The notes: a model not told the origin generated them from the sequence alone. A stretch of DNA of 64,000 nucleotides from Paraburkholderia piptadeniae (GCF_900007165.1 NZ_CYGY02000032.1:124001-188000); one strand, 5' to 3'. Shown: positions 8,416-17,417, numbered from the stretch's first letter. Numbers and translations are program-made.

Positions 8416-9807
8416 TTAAAAATGGATTAAACGAGCAAGATCGTTGAACAGCGCAATCGCCGACAAGGCGACGATACAAGCCAGTCCCGCTCTTTGAAGA
8501 ACGAGCTGCCAGCGATCCGATACGGCTTTGCCGGTAACAGCTTCAACCAGATAATATAACAGATGCCCCCCGTCCAATACCGGTATTGGTAAAAGGTTGA
8601 GGACGCCGAGGCTTATGCTGACAAGCGCGAGGAACGACAGGAATGCTGATGGACCGAGTCGCGCGCTCTTGCCCGCGTAGTCCGCGATGGTCACGGGACC
8701 GGACAGATTTTTGAGCGAAGCCTCGCCGACGATCATCCGGCCAAACATCCGCACCGAGTACACAGCAAGGTCCCATGTGCGACGCGCGCCCAGGCGCACG
8801 CTCTCGACGGGACCGTAGCGCACATCGATCGAAGGCACTTGCGTCGCGAGCTCGGCGCCGATGCGGCCGACCTGCTGGCCCGTCATCTCGTCGCGCTGCA
8901 CGCCCGGCACGATGGTCAGATTCTGCAACGCCCCTGGCTGCGGGTTCTTCGCGCCGCGCTCGACTTGCAGCACGACAGGCTTGCCCGCGTGCGACTTGAT
9001 GTAGTTGATGAAGGTCGTGGCGTTATCGGCGGGACGTCCGTCGACGGCGCGGATCCGGTCGCCCGCGAGCAGGCCCGCGCGCAACGCCGCGCTGCCCGGC
9101 TGCACGCCCGCCACCGACAACGTGCCGCCGCCGGGCTCGAAGCCGAGCCGCGACATGAAGTCGTCGTCGACTTCCTTGTCGCTGAGACCTTGCAAATCGA
9201 GCGGGAAATCGAAGGTGCCGTGCCCGCCGTCCTTCGCGCTCAATATGACGCGCTTGTGATCGAACGCGGCGCCCAGGAGCTTCCAGCGCAAATCCGACCA
9301 CGAGCGAACGCGCTCGGAGTCGCCGCCGTCAGCGTCACGCACGCCGACCACGGTCTCGCCGCCCTCGAAGCCGGCGCGCGCCGCGACGGTATCGGCAACG
9401 GGCGCTGCGACGATTGCGGCCGGCTCGGTGACGCCCGTCGCGAACACAGCCGCGAACAGCACGATGGCCAGAATGAAGTTGGCGATGGGGCCCGCTGCGA
9501 CGATCGCGATGCGCTTGCCGACCGACTGGCGGTTGAACGCGCGCGGCAGATCGGCGGGAGGAATCGGCGCGCCCTCTTCGCGCTCGTCGAGCATCTTCAC
9601 GTAGCCACCGAGCGGCAGCGACGCGATGGTCCACTCGGTGCCCGTCTTCGCGCTGACCCAGCGCGCAAGGGGCTTGCCGAAGCCGATCGAAAATCGCAGT
9701 ACCTTGACGCCGCACAGGCGCGCGATGCTGTAGTGGCCAAACTCATGGACGACCACCAGTACGCCGATCGCGACTGCGAAGGCGACCAGTTCGATCAGCA
9801 CGTTCAT
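8416..9807 (-). CDS. rseP: Site-2 intramembrane protease RseP
   Basis: RseP cleaves the anti-sigma factor RseA inside the membrane during envelope stress and clears remnant signal peptides. The zinc-binding HEFGH motif is at residues 21-25 in the first membrane helix. A PDZ region follows in the middle (PGSAALRAGLLAGDRIRAVD), and the second catalytic motif NLLPIPVLDGGH lies near residue 405. Length (463 aa) fits the family (450-460). It starts eight bases after dxr ends. The cdsA-dxr-rseP-bamA order is widely conserved, linking the protease with the outer-membrane assembly machinery it monitors. Confidence 0.97.
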   Translation of the reverse strand: MNVLIELVAFAVAIGVLVVVHEFGHYSIARLCGVKVLRFSIGFGKPLARWVSAKTGTEWTIASLPLGGYVKMLDEREEGAPIPPADLPRAFNRQSVGKRIAIVAAGPIANFILAIVLFAAVFATGVTEPAAIVAAPVADTVAARAGFEGGETVVGVRDADGGDSERVRSWSDLRWKLLGAAFDHKRVILSAKDGGHGTFDFPLDLQGLSDKEVDDDFMSRLGFEPGGGTLSVAGVQPGSAALRAGLLAGDRIRAVDGRPADNATTFINYIKSHAGKPVVLQVERGAKNPQPGALQNLTIVPGVQRDEMTGQQVGRIGAELATQVPSIDVRYGPVESVRLGARRTWDLAVYSVRMFGRMIVGEASLKNLSGPVTIADYAGKSARLGPSAFLSFLALVSISLGVLNLLPIPVLDGGHLLYYLVEAVTGKAVSDRWQLVLQRAGLACIVALSAIALFNDLARLIHF

Positions 9808-9814
9808 AAACGCC

Positions 9815-11020
9815 TCACTGGACGGCGCGTTCCGTGCGGCGAGCGCCCGCCGGCAGACCGTCGATCAAAGCGTGGGCGGCGCGGCGCGCAGCGGCGTCCG
9901 CGTCGACCACGTCCGCGAGGCTCGACGCCTCGCGATTGGGCAATGTGTTCAGCACGGCTTCGACGACCTGGGCAATCGCCATGAAGCCGATGCGGCGCGA
10001 CAGGAACGCCTCGACGGCGATCTCGTTCGCCGCGTTCAGCGCGGCGCTGGCGACGCCGCCTTCGGCCAGCGCCTGCATCGCGAGCGCGAGGCACGGGAAG
10101 CGCGTGTAATCGGGCTTCTCGAACGACAGCGACGCGATCTGCGCGAGATCGAGCTGCGCGACGCCTGAATCGACACGATCCGGGAAAGCCAGCGCGTGCG
10201 CGATCGGCGTGCGCATGTCCGGGTTGCCTAGTTGCGCGAGCACCGATCCGTCCGCGTACGACACGAGCGAGTGAATCACGCTCTGCGGGTGAATCAGCAC
10301 ATCGATGCGCTCGCCGGGCAGGCCGAACAGCCAATGGGCCTCGATGACTTCGAGGCCCTTGTTCATCATCGTTGCGGAGTCGACGGAAATCTTGCGGCCC
10401 ATCACCCAGTTCGGATGCTTGCACGCTTCTTCCGGCGTGACGTCGACGAGCGTCGACGGCTCGCGCGTGCGGAACGGGCCGCCCGACGCCGTCAGAATGA
10501 TCTTCGACACGCCGCCATGCAGCGCTGATTCGCGCGGCAGGCACTGGAAGATCGCGTTGTGCTCGCTGTCGACGGGCAGCAGGATCGCGCCGTTATCACG
10601 CACCGCGTCCATGAAGATCGCGCCCGACATCACGAGCGCCTCCTTGTTCGCGAGCAGAATGCGCTTGCCGGCGCGCGCCGCAGCAAGGCTCGGCTCGAGA
10701 CCCGCCGCGCCGACGATCGCCGCGACAACAGTGTCGCAGCCGTCGCTCTTCGATACATCGACGAGCGCCTGCGGACCGTACGCGACTTCCGTCCTGCAAC
10801 CCGCGGCGCGCAGTTTCGCGGCGACGCTCGCGGCCGTGTCGGCATCGCCGACGACGGCCACTTCGGGTTTGAAGCGCAGGCATTGGTCGACGAGCTTGTC
10901 GCCGTTGCGATGCGCGGTCAGCGCATACACCGAGAAACGCTCGGGATGACGCGCGACGACGTCGAGCGTGCTGTCTCCGATCGAGCCCGTGGAACCGAGC
11001 AAAGTGAGTCGTTTTTGCAT
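9815..11020 (-). CDS. dxr: 1-deoxy-D-xylulose 5-phosphate reductoisomerase
   Basis: Dxr converts DXP into 2-C-methyl-D-erythritol 4-phosphate using NADPH, the committed step of the MEP isoprenoid pathway. It therefore supplies UppS, encoded just upstream. The 401-residue product opens with the nucleotide-binding motif RLTLLGSTGSIGDSTLDV. It has LLPVDSEHNAIFQCL, which includes the metal-binding Asp and Glu, and ASGGPFR in the flexible-loop region. The ATG at 11018-11020 fits the family; upstream in-frame codons read through cdsA sequence and are rejected. It lies 22 bases after cdsA. Confidence 0.97.
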   Translation of the reverse strand: MQKRLTLLGSTGSIGDSTLDVVARHPERFSVYALTAHRNGDKLVDQCLRFKPEVAVVGDADTAASVAAKLRAAGCRTEVAYGPQALVDVSKSDGCDTVVAAIVGAAGLEPSLAAARAGKRILLANKEALVMSGAIFMDAVRDNGAILLPVDSEHNAIFQCLPRESALHGGVSKIILTASGGPFRTREPSTLVDVTPEEACKHPNWVMGRKISVDSATMMNKGLEVIEAHWLFGLPGERIDVLIHPQSVIHSLVSYADGSVLAQLGNPDMRTPIAHALAFPDRVDSGVAQLDLAQIASLSFEKPDYTRFPCLALAMQALAEGGVASAALNAANEIAVEAFLSRRIGFMAIAQVVEAVLNTLPNREASSLADVVDADAAARRAAHALIDGLPAGARRTERAVQ

Positions 11021-11042
11021 ATCTCTTTCTCTAGCCGATGGG

Positions 11043-11864
11043 CTACGACAATACGAGCATCGCGAGCGGCAGCACCGGCAACAAGGCGTCGATGCGGTCG
11101 AGCACGCCGCCATGTCCGGGCAGCAGGTTGCTCGAATCCTTCACGCCGGCCTGGCGCTTGAGCATCGACTCGAACAGGTCGCCCACCACGCTGAACACGA
11201 CCAGCAGCGTCAGCGTGGCAAACGCGCGCGCGGCGCCGAGATGGTCGAGCAGCGCGGAAAACAGGGTCGGCGCGAACGCGTGAGTAACGACGGCGACTGC
11301 CGCGACGATCATCACCGCGAGCCAGCCGCCGACGGCCCCCTCCCAGGTCTTGCCGGGGCTGATCGACGGCGCGAGTTTGTGTTTTCCGAAGGCCTTCCCC
11401 GTAAAGTATGCGCCGATATCGGCCAACCAGACCACGAGGAGCAGGGAAAGCACGAACGGCACGCCCTCGATGCGGGCCGCGACGAGGGCATGCCAGCAGG
11501 CCGCGAACATGACGATGCCCGCCAGCAGCAGGAACGGCCGCCACGCGCCCTGCGCGAGCGCCGGCTTGCGCAACAGCACGAACGGCCCCGCGAATACCCA
11601 GAAGATCGACGAAGCCTGGAAGAGCGGCCGTGGCGCCGCGAAGCCCGTGCCGAGCTTCGTGCTGGCGACCAGCGCCAGCGCGGCAATAATCGCGTAGATC
11701 ACGGGACCGGCGCCCGGAAGCTTCAGGAGCCGCGCCCATTCCCATGCGGCGAACACGACGACGAACGCGATCAGCGCGCCGAAGCCGCCGATCGGCGCCC
11801 ACAGCGTGACGGGGAGAAGAATGGCCAGCAGGACGATCGCCGTGATGACACGGGTTTTTAGCAT
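11043..11864 (-). CDS. cdsA: Phosphatidate cytidylyltransferase
   Basis: CdsA makes CDP-diacylglycerol from phosphatidate and CTP, the precursor of all membrane phospholipids. The protein (273 aa) is a multi-spanning membrane protein with roughly seven to eight hydrophobic segments, starting MLKTRVITAIVLLAILLPVT. It carries the C-terminal family signature SNLLPGHGGVLDRIDALLPV near residues 240-260. The ATG at 11862-11864 lies inside the end of uppS, a seven-base overlap that suggests coupled translation. The uppS-cdsA-dxr order is standard. Confidence 0.96.
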   Translation of the reverse strand: MLKTRVITAIVLLAILLPVTLWAPIGGFGALIAFVVVFAAWEWARLLKLPGAGPVIYAIIAALALVASTKLGTGFAAPRPLFQASSIFWVFAGPFVLLRKPALAQGAWRPFLLLAGIVMFAACWHALVAARIEGVPFVLSLLLVVWLADIGAYFTGKAFGKHKLAPSISPGKTWEGAVGGWLAVMIVAAVAVVTHAFAPTLFSALLDHLGAARAFATLTLLVVFSVVGDLFESMLKRQAGVKDSSNLLPGHGGVLDRIDALLPVLPLAMLVLS

Positions 11865-12640
11865 GGAAGCGAATCGGCGTTTTGCGATTGCGGCTCGAGC
11901 TGGGCGCTCGTGCGGCCGAAGCGGCGCTCGCGCTCGGTGTACGACTCGATCGCGCGGCCGAGCGCGTCGGCGTCGAAATCCGGCCAGTAGGTGTCGGTGA
12001 AATAGAACTCTGTGTACGCGAGCTGCCACAGCAGGAAGTTGCTGATGCGCTGCTCGCCGCCTGTGCGGATGAAAAGATCCGGCTCAGGCGCGTAAGCCAT
12101 GGCAAGGTGTTGGGCGAACGAGTCTTCGTTGACCTCGACGGGATGGCCCGCCGCCGCCGACTGCTCGACCAGCTTGCGCGTGGCCTGCATGATGTCCCAG
12201 CGTCCGCCGTAGTTCGCGGCGATGGTCAGCGTGAGACGCGTGTTCTTCGCCGTCTTGGTTTCGGCACGGGTGATCAGATCCTGGATCTTCTTGTCGAACA
12301 TCGACAGGTCGCCGACCACGCGCAAACGGATGCCGTTTGCGTGCAGCTTGCCGATCTCGCGCTCGAGCGCGGTGACGAACAGGCGCATCAGGAACGACAC
12401 CTCGTCGATCGGGCGGCGCCAGTTTTCGGAACTGAATGCGAACAGCGTCAGATACTGGACGCCGCGTCGAGCGCAGGCGTCGACGGCCGCGCGCACGGCG
12501 TCGAGGCCACGCGTATGGCCCGCCACGCGCGGCAGGCGGCGTTGAGTCGCCCAACGGCCATTGCCGTCCATGATGATCGCGATGTGACGCGGTACGGCTG
12601 AGACGTCAGGGACGCGAACGGTTGAGCTTGTATAGGTCAT
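11858..12640 (-). CDS. uppS: Undecaprenyl diphosphate synthase (isoprenyl transferase)
   Basis: UppS condenses isopentenyl diphosphate units onto farnesyl diphosphate to make the C55 lipid carrier for peptidoglycan and O-antigen. The hallmark HIAIIMDGNGRWA, with the catalytic Asp in MDGNG, is near residues 19-31. FAFSSENWRRP follows, as does the C-terminal signature DLFIRTGGEQRISNFLLWQL. At 260 residues it is normal in length. The ATG at 12638-12640 was chosen; a seven-codon upstream extension is possible but not family-like. Its stop overlaps the cdsA start by seven bases. Confidence 0.97.
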   Translation of the reverse strand: MTYTSSTVRVPDVSAVPRHIAIIMDGNGRWATQRRLPRVAGHTRGLDAVRAAVDACARRGVQYLTLFAFSSENWRRPIDEVSFLMRLFVTALEREIGKLHANGIRLRVVGDLSMFDKKIQDLITRAETKTAKNTRLTLTIAANYGGRWDIMQATRKLVEQSAAAGHPVEVNEDSFAQHLAMAYAPEPDLFIRTGGEQRISNFLLWQLAYTEFYFTDTYWPDFDADALGRAIESYTERERRFGRTSAQLEPQSQNADSLPC

Positions 12641-12713
12641 GGCCGTCGGGTAAAGCAGCAAATAAAGAAGGAATGATCAGTGAAAGTTCTCGTGTCTGGT
12701 GTGCGCCAGACCA

Positions 12714-13274
12714 TCAAACCGTCATGATCTCGCCTTCCTTGGTTTGCACGAGCTTGTCGATTTCCGCGACGAACTTGTCCGTCAGCTTCTGAACATCGTC
12801 GCCGGCGCGGCGCTCGTCGTCTTCGGAGATTTCCTTGTCCTTCACGAGCTTCTTCAGTTGCTCGTTCGCGTCGCGGCGCAGGTTGCGCACGGCCACCTTC
12901 GCCGTCTCGCCTTCGCTCTTGACGACCTTCGTCAACTCGCGGCGGCGCTCTTCCGTCAGCGGGGGCATCGGCACACGGATCAGATCGCCGTGCGTGGCCG
13001 GGTTCAGGCCCAGATCCGATTCGCGGATCGCCTTTTCGATCACGGCGACCATCTTCTTTTCCCACGGCTGCACGCCGATCGTGCGGGCATCGACGAGCGT
13101 CAGGTTTGCGACCTGCGAGATCGGCACGGGCGAGCCGTAGTAGTCGACCTGGATGTGATCGAGCAGGCCCGTGTGCGCACGGCCCGTGCGGATTTTCGAC
13201 AGATCGTTCTTGAACGCGTCGAGCGAGCGCTGCATTTTTTGCTCAGCGCCTTTCTTGATGTCAGCCACAGACAT
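12714..13274 (-). CDS. frr: Ribosome recycling factor
   Basis: RRF, with EF-G, splits the post-termination ribosome. The 186-residue length and sequence are typical: N-terminal MSVADIKKGAEQKMQRSLD, then KIRTGRAHTGLLDHI, VADLTLVDARTI-like core text, and C-terminal SEDDERRAGDDVQKLTDKFV. The ATG at 13272-13274 is preceded by GGAGG. It follows pyrH by 96 bases, as in nearly all proteobacteria. Confidence 0.98.
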   Translation of the reverse strand: MSVADIKKGAEQKMQRSLDAFKNDLSKIRTGRAHTGLLDHIQVDYYGSPVPISQVANLTLVDARTIGVQPWEKKMVAVIEKAIRESDLGLNPATHGDLIRVPMPPLTEERRRELTKVVKSEGETAKVAVRNLRRDANEQLKKLVKDKEISEDDERRAGDDVQKLTDKFVAEIDKLVQTKEGEIMTV

Positions 13275-13370
13275 GATTAAACCTCCGAACCTTCAAAACG
13301 ATGCGGGCCCGACAGCGCGCGCGAGGCGGCGCCCAAGCCCGCGTTCAAGCCCACAGACGTGAAAGAGAGT

Positions 13371-14084
13371 TTACACGTGGACGAGGGTGCCTTCGTCCTC
13401 GCCCTGCACGATGCGCTTCAGCGCGCCCGGCTTCACGATCGAAAACACGCGGATCGGCAGCTTCTGGTCGCGGCACAGCGCAAACGCGGTGGCGTCCATC
13501 ACCTGCAGGTTGCGGCCGATCGCCTCGTCGAAACTGATCGTCGAATAGCGCGTCGCAGACGGGTCCTTCTTCGGATCGGCCGAATAGACGCCGTCCACCT
13601 TGGTCGCCTTCAGCACGACTTCGGCGCCGACCTCCGAGCCGCGCAGCGCAGCCGCCGTGTCGGTCGTGAAGAACGGGTTGCCCGTGCCGGCCGCGAAGAT
13701 CACCACCTTGCCCTCTTCCAGCTGACGGATGGCGCGGGGACGGATGTACGGCTCGACGACCTGATCCATGCGCAGCGCCGACTGCACGCGCGCTTCGATA
13801 CCGGCGTGGCGCATCGCGTCCTGCAACGCCAGTGCGTTCATCATCGTAGCCAGCATGCCCATGTAGTCGGCCGTCGCACGGTCCATACCCGCCGCGCCGC
13901 CCGCCACACCGCGAAAAATGTTGCCGCCGCCGATCACCACCGCCAGTTGCGTACCGAGCCGCACCACCTCGGCCACATCCGCCACCATTCTTTCGATCGT
14001 TGCACGATTGATGCCGAATGCATCATCGCCCATCAGGGCTTCGCCAGAGAGTTTGAGGAGGACGCGTTTATAGGCAGAGGGCAT
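13371..14084 (-). CDS. pyrH: UMP kinase
   Basis: PyrH phosphorylates UMP to UDP and is allosterically activated by GTP. The amino-acid-kinase-family protein (237 aa) begins YKRVLLKLSGEALMGDDAFG. It has the glycine-rich VVIGGGNIFRG loop and the nucleotide-binding TGNPFFTTDTAAALRG segment. Length and motifs match other proteobacterial UMP kinases. It sits 250 bases after tsf and 96 before frr. Confidence 0.98.
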   Translation of the reverse strand: MPSAYKRVLLKLSGEALMGDDAFGINRATIERMVADVAEVVRLGTQLAVVIGGGNIFRGVAGGAAGMDRATADYMGMLATMMNALALQDAMRHAGIEARVQSALRMDQVVEPYIRPRAIRQLEEGKVVIFAAGTGNPFFTTDTAAALRGSEVGAEVVLKATKVDGVYSADPKKDPSATRYSTISFDEAIGRNLQVMDATAFALCRDQKLPIRVFSIVKPGALKRIVQGEDEGTLVHV

Positions 14085-14274
14085 AGAGATATCCAGATTG
14101 CGCTGAGCAGGGCCAAAAAGCCGCCAAACAACACGGAACTAACTGTAGGGGTGAAATACGAATTCGGGCAAGCGCCGCCAAATTGATGCTGATGCGCCTC
14201 AACAACCGACCGAGGCGAGTCGACATCCGGCCACCGTGCGCCTTGCGCACGCGCAACCCCGGCGGCGCTGCCGG

Positions 14275-14301
14275 CCGCGGCGAGGTCCAGCCCCGCCGCG
14301 G
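14275..14301. other. GC-rich hairpin in the tsf-pyrH gap
   Basis: CCGCGGCG and CGCCGCGG form a perfect 8-bp stem around an 11-base loop, 34 bases past the tsf stop on the minus strand. There is no T-tract, so it is not a standard terminator. The rest of the 250-base gap (14085-14334) shows no gene that I can support; a pyrH promoter could lie there but no clear consensus is visible. Confidence 0.3.
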
Positions 14302-14334
14302 GTCAAACGGTACAGCGTAAAACTTAAACGAAGC

Positions 14335-15216
14335 TTATTGCTGCTTCGCAGCAGCAACTTGCGCCGCGACTTCAGCCGCGAAGTCGTCCTGGCGCTTTTC
14401 GATGCCCTCGCCCACGACGAACAGCGCAAACTTCTGCACGCTCGAGCTCGCAGCCTTCAGCATCTGTTCGATCGTCTGCTTGTCGTTCTTCACGAACGGC
14501 TGGTTCAGCAGCGACACTTCCTTCAGGTACTTCTGCACCGAGCCGTCGACCATCTTCGCGACGATCTCAGCCGGCTTGCCCGATTCGGCCGCCTTCTGCT
14601 CGGCGATGCTGCGCTCCTTGGCGATCAGGTCGGCGGGAACGTCGTCCGACGACAGCGAGACCGGCTTCATCGCCGCGATGTGCATCGCGACGTCCTTGCC
14701 GACCTGCTCGTCCGCGCCCGTGTACTCGACCAGCACGCCGATGCGGGTGCCGTGCAGGTATGCAGCCAGCTTGTTCGACGTTTCGAAGCGCGCGAAACGG
14801 CGGATCGACAGGTTTTCGCCGATCTTGCCGACCAGCGCCGAACGCACTGCGTCGACCGTCGAGCCGTCCAGCGGCAGCGCCGACAGAGCAGCGACGTCAG
14901 CGGGGTTCTGCTTGACGACGAGCTCGGCAACCTTCTTCGAGAAGCCGATGAAATCGTCGTTCTTCGAAACGAAGTCGGTTTCGCAGTTCAGCTCGACGAT
15001 CGCGCCGACGCCGCCTTCGATGAACGATGCGATCACGCCTTCAGCCGTGACGCGCGACGCCGCCTTCGACGCCTTGTTGCCGAGCTTAACGCGCAGCAGC
15101 TCTTCGGCGCGCGCCATATCGCCGTCAGCTTCCGTCAGCGCCTTCTTGCATTCCATCATCGGCGCGTCGGTCTTCGCGCGCAGTTCTGCCACCATGCTTG
15201 CGGTAATTGCCGCCAT
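14335..15216 (-). CDS. tsf: Translation elongation factor Ts
   Basis: EF-Ts recycles EF-Tu-GDP to EF-Tu-GTP. The 293-residue product has the N-terminal UBA-like domain with the signature LRAKTDAPMMECKKALTEAD and the core VELNCETDFVSKND. Two adjacent ATGs occur (15217-15219 and 15214-15216); the second has AAGGAG six bases upstream and gives the family start MAAITASMV. It is separated from rpsB by 191 bases that contain a strong hairpin with a T-run. Confidence 0.98.
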   Translation of the reverse strand: MAAITASMVAELRAKTDAPMMECKKALTEADGDMARAEELLRVKLGNKASKAASRVTAEGVIASFIEGGVGAIVELNCETDFVSKNDDFIGFSKKVAELVVKQNPADVAALSALPLDGSTVDAVRSALVGKIGENLSIRRFARFETSNKLAAYLHGTRIGVLVEYTGADEQVGKDVAMHIAAMKPVSLSSDDVPADLIAKERSIAEQKAAESGKPAEIVAKMVDGSVQKYLKEVSLLNQPFVKNDKQTIEQMLKAASSSVQKFALFVVGEGIEKRQDDFAAEVAAQVAAAKQQ

Positions 15217-15356
15217 CATTCGCTCCTTGAGTCTGTCTGTCACACGCCGCCCGCATTCGATGCCGGCGGCAGAATTTCGTTTCCGCGCAGCGCACATTTA
15301 TTTCCGGCGCTGCCGCGTGCGAGTTGCCGCACGCTCACTGCAGATCGTCGCGGCTT

Positions 15357-15390
15357 AAAAAAAGGGGGCCTATCGAGAGCCCCCTTTTTT
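15357..15390 (-). terminator. Hairpin terminator or attenuator between rpsB and tsf
   Basis: GGGGGC (15364-15369) pairs with GCCCCC (15379-15384) around a 9-base loop, and the stem is flanked by A-runs and T-runs that pair further. Read on the minus strand it starts about 18 bases after the rpsB stop and ends in a run of seven T. It is symmetrical enough to act in both directions. Since tsf must still be expressed, it is probably a partial terminator setting the S2 to EF-Ts ratio. Confidence 0.8.
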
Positions 15391-15407
15391 GCCGGACACA
15401 GGGTGCT

Positions 15408-16160
15408 TTACGCTTCCCCGTTGACCTCGACGAACTCGTCGCCGTCGCCGCCGCGAGCTGCCTGCACGACTTCGTTGACCGCGTTCGCGCGACCTTCGAG
15501 GATCGCGTCAGCCACGCCTTGTGCGTACAGCGTGACGGCCTTGCTCGCGTCGTCGTTGCCCGGGATCACGTAGTCCACACCTTCCGGCGAGTGGTTCGTA
15601 TCGACCACGGCGATGACGGGCACGCCCAGCTTGTTCGCTTCCGTGACGGCAATCTTGTGGTAGCCGACGTCGACCACGAAGATCGCATCCGGAATGCCGC
15701 CCATGTCCTTCACGCCGCCGATCGACTTTTGCAGCTTGGCGATTTCGCGTTCGAACAGCAGCGCTTCCTTCTTGCTCATCTTCTCGAGCTCGCCTGCCTC
15801 GACCGCCGCTTCCATGTCCTTCAGGCGCTTGATCGAAACCTTCAGCGTCTTGAAGTTGGTCAGCATGCCGCCGAGCCAGCGTGCGTTGACATACGGCATG
15901 CCAGCGCGCTGAGCCGCTTCAGCGATCGTGTCACGCGACTGACGCTTCGTGCCGACGAACAGGATCGTGCCGCGGTTCGCTGCCAGTTGACGCACGTACT
16001 TCAGCGCGTCGTTGTACATCGGCAGCGTCTTTTCGAGGTTGATGATGTGAATCTTGTTGCGATGGCCGAAAATGAAGGGGGCCATCTTCGGGTTCCAGAA
16101 GCGCGTCTGGTGACCGAAGTGGACACCGGCTTCCAGCATTTGACGCATGGTAACTGCCAT
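15408..16160 (-). CDS. rpsB: 30S ribosomal protein S2
   Basis: S2 binds the 30S head-body junction and is needed for S1 attachment. The 250-residue product starts MAVTMRQMLEAGVHFGHQTR. It contains the two family signatures, FGHQTRFWNPKM near residue 15 and PDAIFVVDVGYHKIAVTEAN in the C-terminal half. A good ribosome-binding site (GGAGATATTC) precedes the ATG at 16158-16160. It heads the translation gene set and has its own promoter and long leader upstream. Confidence 0.98.
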   Translation of the reverse strand: MAVTMRQMLEAGVHFGHQTRFWNPKMAPFIFGHRNKIHIINLEKTLPMYNDALKYVRQLAANRGTILFVGTKRQSRDTIAEAAQRAGMPYVNARWLGGMLTNFKTLKVSIKRLKDMEAAVEAGELEKMSKKEALLFEREIAKLQKSIGGVKDMGGIPDAIFVVDVGYHKIAVTEANKLGVPVIAVVDTNHSPEGVDYVIPGNDDASKAVTLYAQGVADAILEGRANAVNEVVQAARGGDGDEFVEVNGEA

Positions 16161-16380
16161 GAATATCTCCGCTAGGGTTGGGTCTTAAGCCGGCTGCCGT
16201 ATCCGCCGCGCCGCCTTCCGCGCTCTTCGGGAAGACCTGACGCCGCGAACACCCTGGGTGCGCCGGCTTGCGAATCTCGCGAATTGCGCCATAGGGGTCT
16301 TGCACCTTATGGCCAGCTCGCGAGGAAAGTCCGCCGCCGATATGAATATTCTGAATATTCGAACTGGCGACTGACTTAGC
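16161..16380 (-). promoter_or_regulatory. Long rpsB mRNA leader (about 220 nt)
   Basis: Between the predicted rpsB promoter and its ATG lies roughly 220 bases with no gene. It contains several short inverted repeats (for example GCCATA/TATGGC at 16288-16313) and two copies of GAATATTC (16344-16351 and 16353-16360) just after the expected transcription start. In enteric bacteria the rpsB leader is the site of S2 autoregulation (established knowledge). Whether this leader works the same way is inference. Confidence 0.5.
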
Positions 16381-16385
16381 CGAAG

Positions 16386-16415
16386 AGTATAGCACGCGAG
16401 CATTGCAGGACTCAA
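16386..16415 (-). promoter_or_regulatory. Predicted sigma-70 promoter of rpsB
   Basis: On the minus strand TTGAGT (16410-16415) and TATACT (16386-16391) are 18 bases apart, close to the TTGACA/TATAAT consensus. They are placed to start transcription near 16379. This is the best promoter visible in the 425-base divergent gap between rpsB and map. For map on the plus strand, GATAAT at 16549-16554 is a possible -10 element but no good -35 box accompanies it. Confidence 0.65.
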
Positions 16416-16585
16416 CCTACGCGGTAGCACGTGCGATTGCCGCGGGTTGCACCCGCCGCCGGGCAGCACGTCACGGACATGCGCTGCGGCGCGCGCCGCA
16501 CGTGGCCATTCCGACCAGCAAAAGCCAGCGATCACGGAGATAAGGTGCGATAATTACGCGATACACCGCTTTTCAGGCCCGACTC

Positions 16586-17398
16586 ATGGCTATTACGCTC
16601 AAAAACGAAGACGATATCGCCCAGATGCGCGTCGCTGGACGGCTCGGGAGCGAAGTCCTCGACTACATCACGCCGTTCGTGAAGCCCGGCGTCACGACGG
16701 GCGAGCTCGACCGCCTCTGTCACGAATACATGACGAACGTGCAAGGCACGATTCCGGCGCCGCTGAACTATCAGCCGCCCGGCTATCCGCCGTTTCCGAA
16801 GGCCGTCTGCACGTCCGTGAACGACGTGATCTGCCACGGCATTCCCGGCGACAAGACGCTGAAAAACGGCGACGTGCTCAATATCGACGTCACCGTGATC
16901 AAGAACGGCTACTACGGCGACACGAGCCGCATGTTCATCGTCGGCGAGGGCTCGATCATGGCGAGGCGCCTCATCCAGACGACCTACGAATGCATGTGGC
17001 TCGGCATCGAGCAGGTGCGCCCGGGCGCGCATCTCGGCGACATCGGCTACGCGATCCAGAAGCACGCGGAAGGCCAGGGCTACAGCGTGGTGCGCGAATA
17101 TTGCGGCCACGGCATCGGCCAGGTTTTCCACGACGAGCCGCAAGTCCTGCACTACGGCCGTCCCGGCACGGGCATCGAATTGCAGCCCGGCATGATCTTC
17201 ACGATCGAGCCGATGATCAATGCCGGCCGCCGCGAGATCCGCACGATGCCCGACCAGTGGACCGTCAAGACGAAGGACCGTAGCCTGTCCGCGCAGTGGG
17301 AGCACACGATTCTCGTCACGCCGACGGGCTACGAAGTGCTGACCGTCTCGGCCGGCACGCCCGCGCGCCCGCAAATCGTGGCCGCCGCCACTGCCTGA
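16586..17398 (+). CDS. map: Methionine aminopeptidase, type I
   Basis: Map removes the initiator methionine from nascent proteins after deformylation. The 270-residue pita-bread metalloprotease has the metal ligands in order: Asp in VLNIDVTV, Asp in NGYYGDTSRMF, His in EYCGHGIGQVFH, Glu in MIFTIEPMIN and Glu in QWEHTILVT. The ATG at 16586 gives MAITLKNEDDIAQMRVAGRL, as in relatives. It is transcribed away from rpsB and followed after 19 bases by glnD, as in many proteobacteria. The partner deformylase gene def is 4.6 kb downstream on the other strand. Confidence 0.97.
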   Translation: MAITLKNEDDIAQMRVAGRLGSEVLDYITPFVKPGVTTGELDRLCHEYMTNVQGTIPAPLNYQPPGYPPFPKAVCTSVNDVICHGIPGDKTLKNGDVLNIDVTVIKNGYYGDTSRMFIVGEGSIMARRLIQTTYECMWLGIEQVRPGAHLGDIGYAIQKHAEGQGYSVVREYCGHGIGQVFHDEPQVLHYGRPGTGIELQPGMIFTIEPMINAGRREIRTMPDQWTVKTKDRSLSAQWEHTILVTPTGYEVLTVSAGTPARPQIVAAATA

Positions 17399-17417
17399 TT
17401 TCCTCGTTCCTTCGCCT

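Noticed and set aside
5951..8419. An 822-codon plus-strand open frame opposite bamA
   Set aside because: Same GC-frame artefact; composition dominated by Arg/Val/His/Asp with no motif, and bamA fully explains the region.
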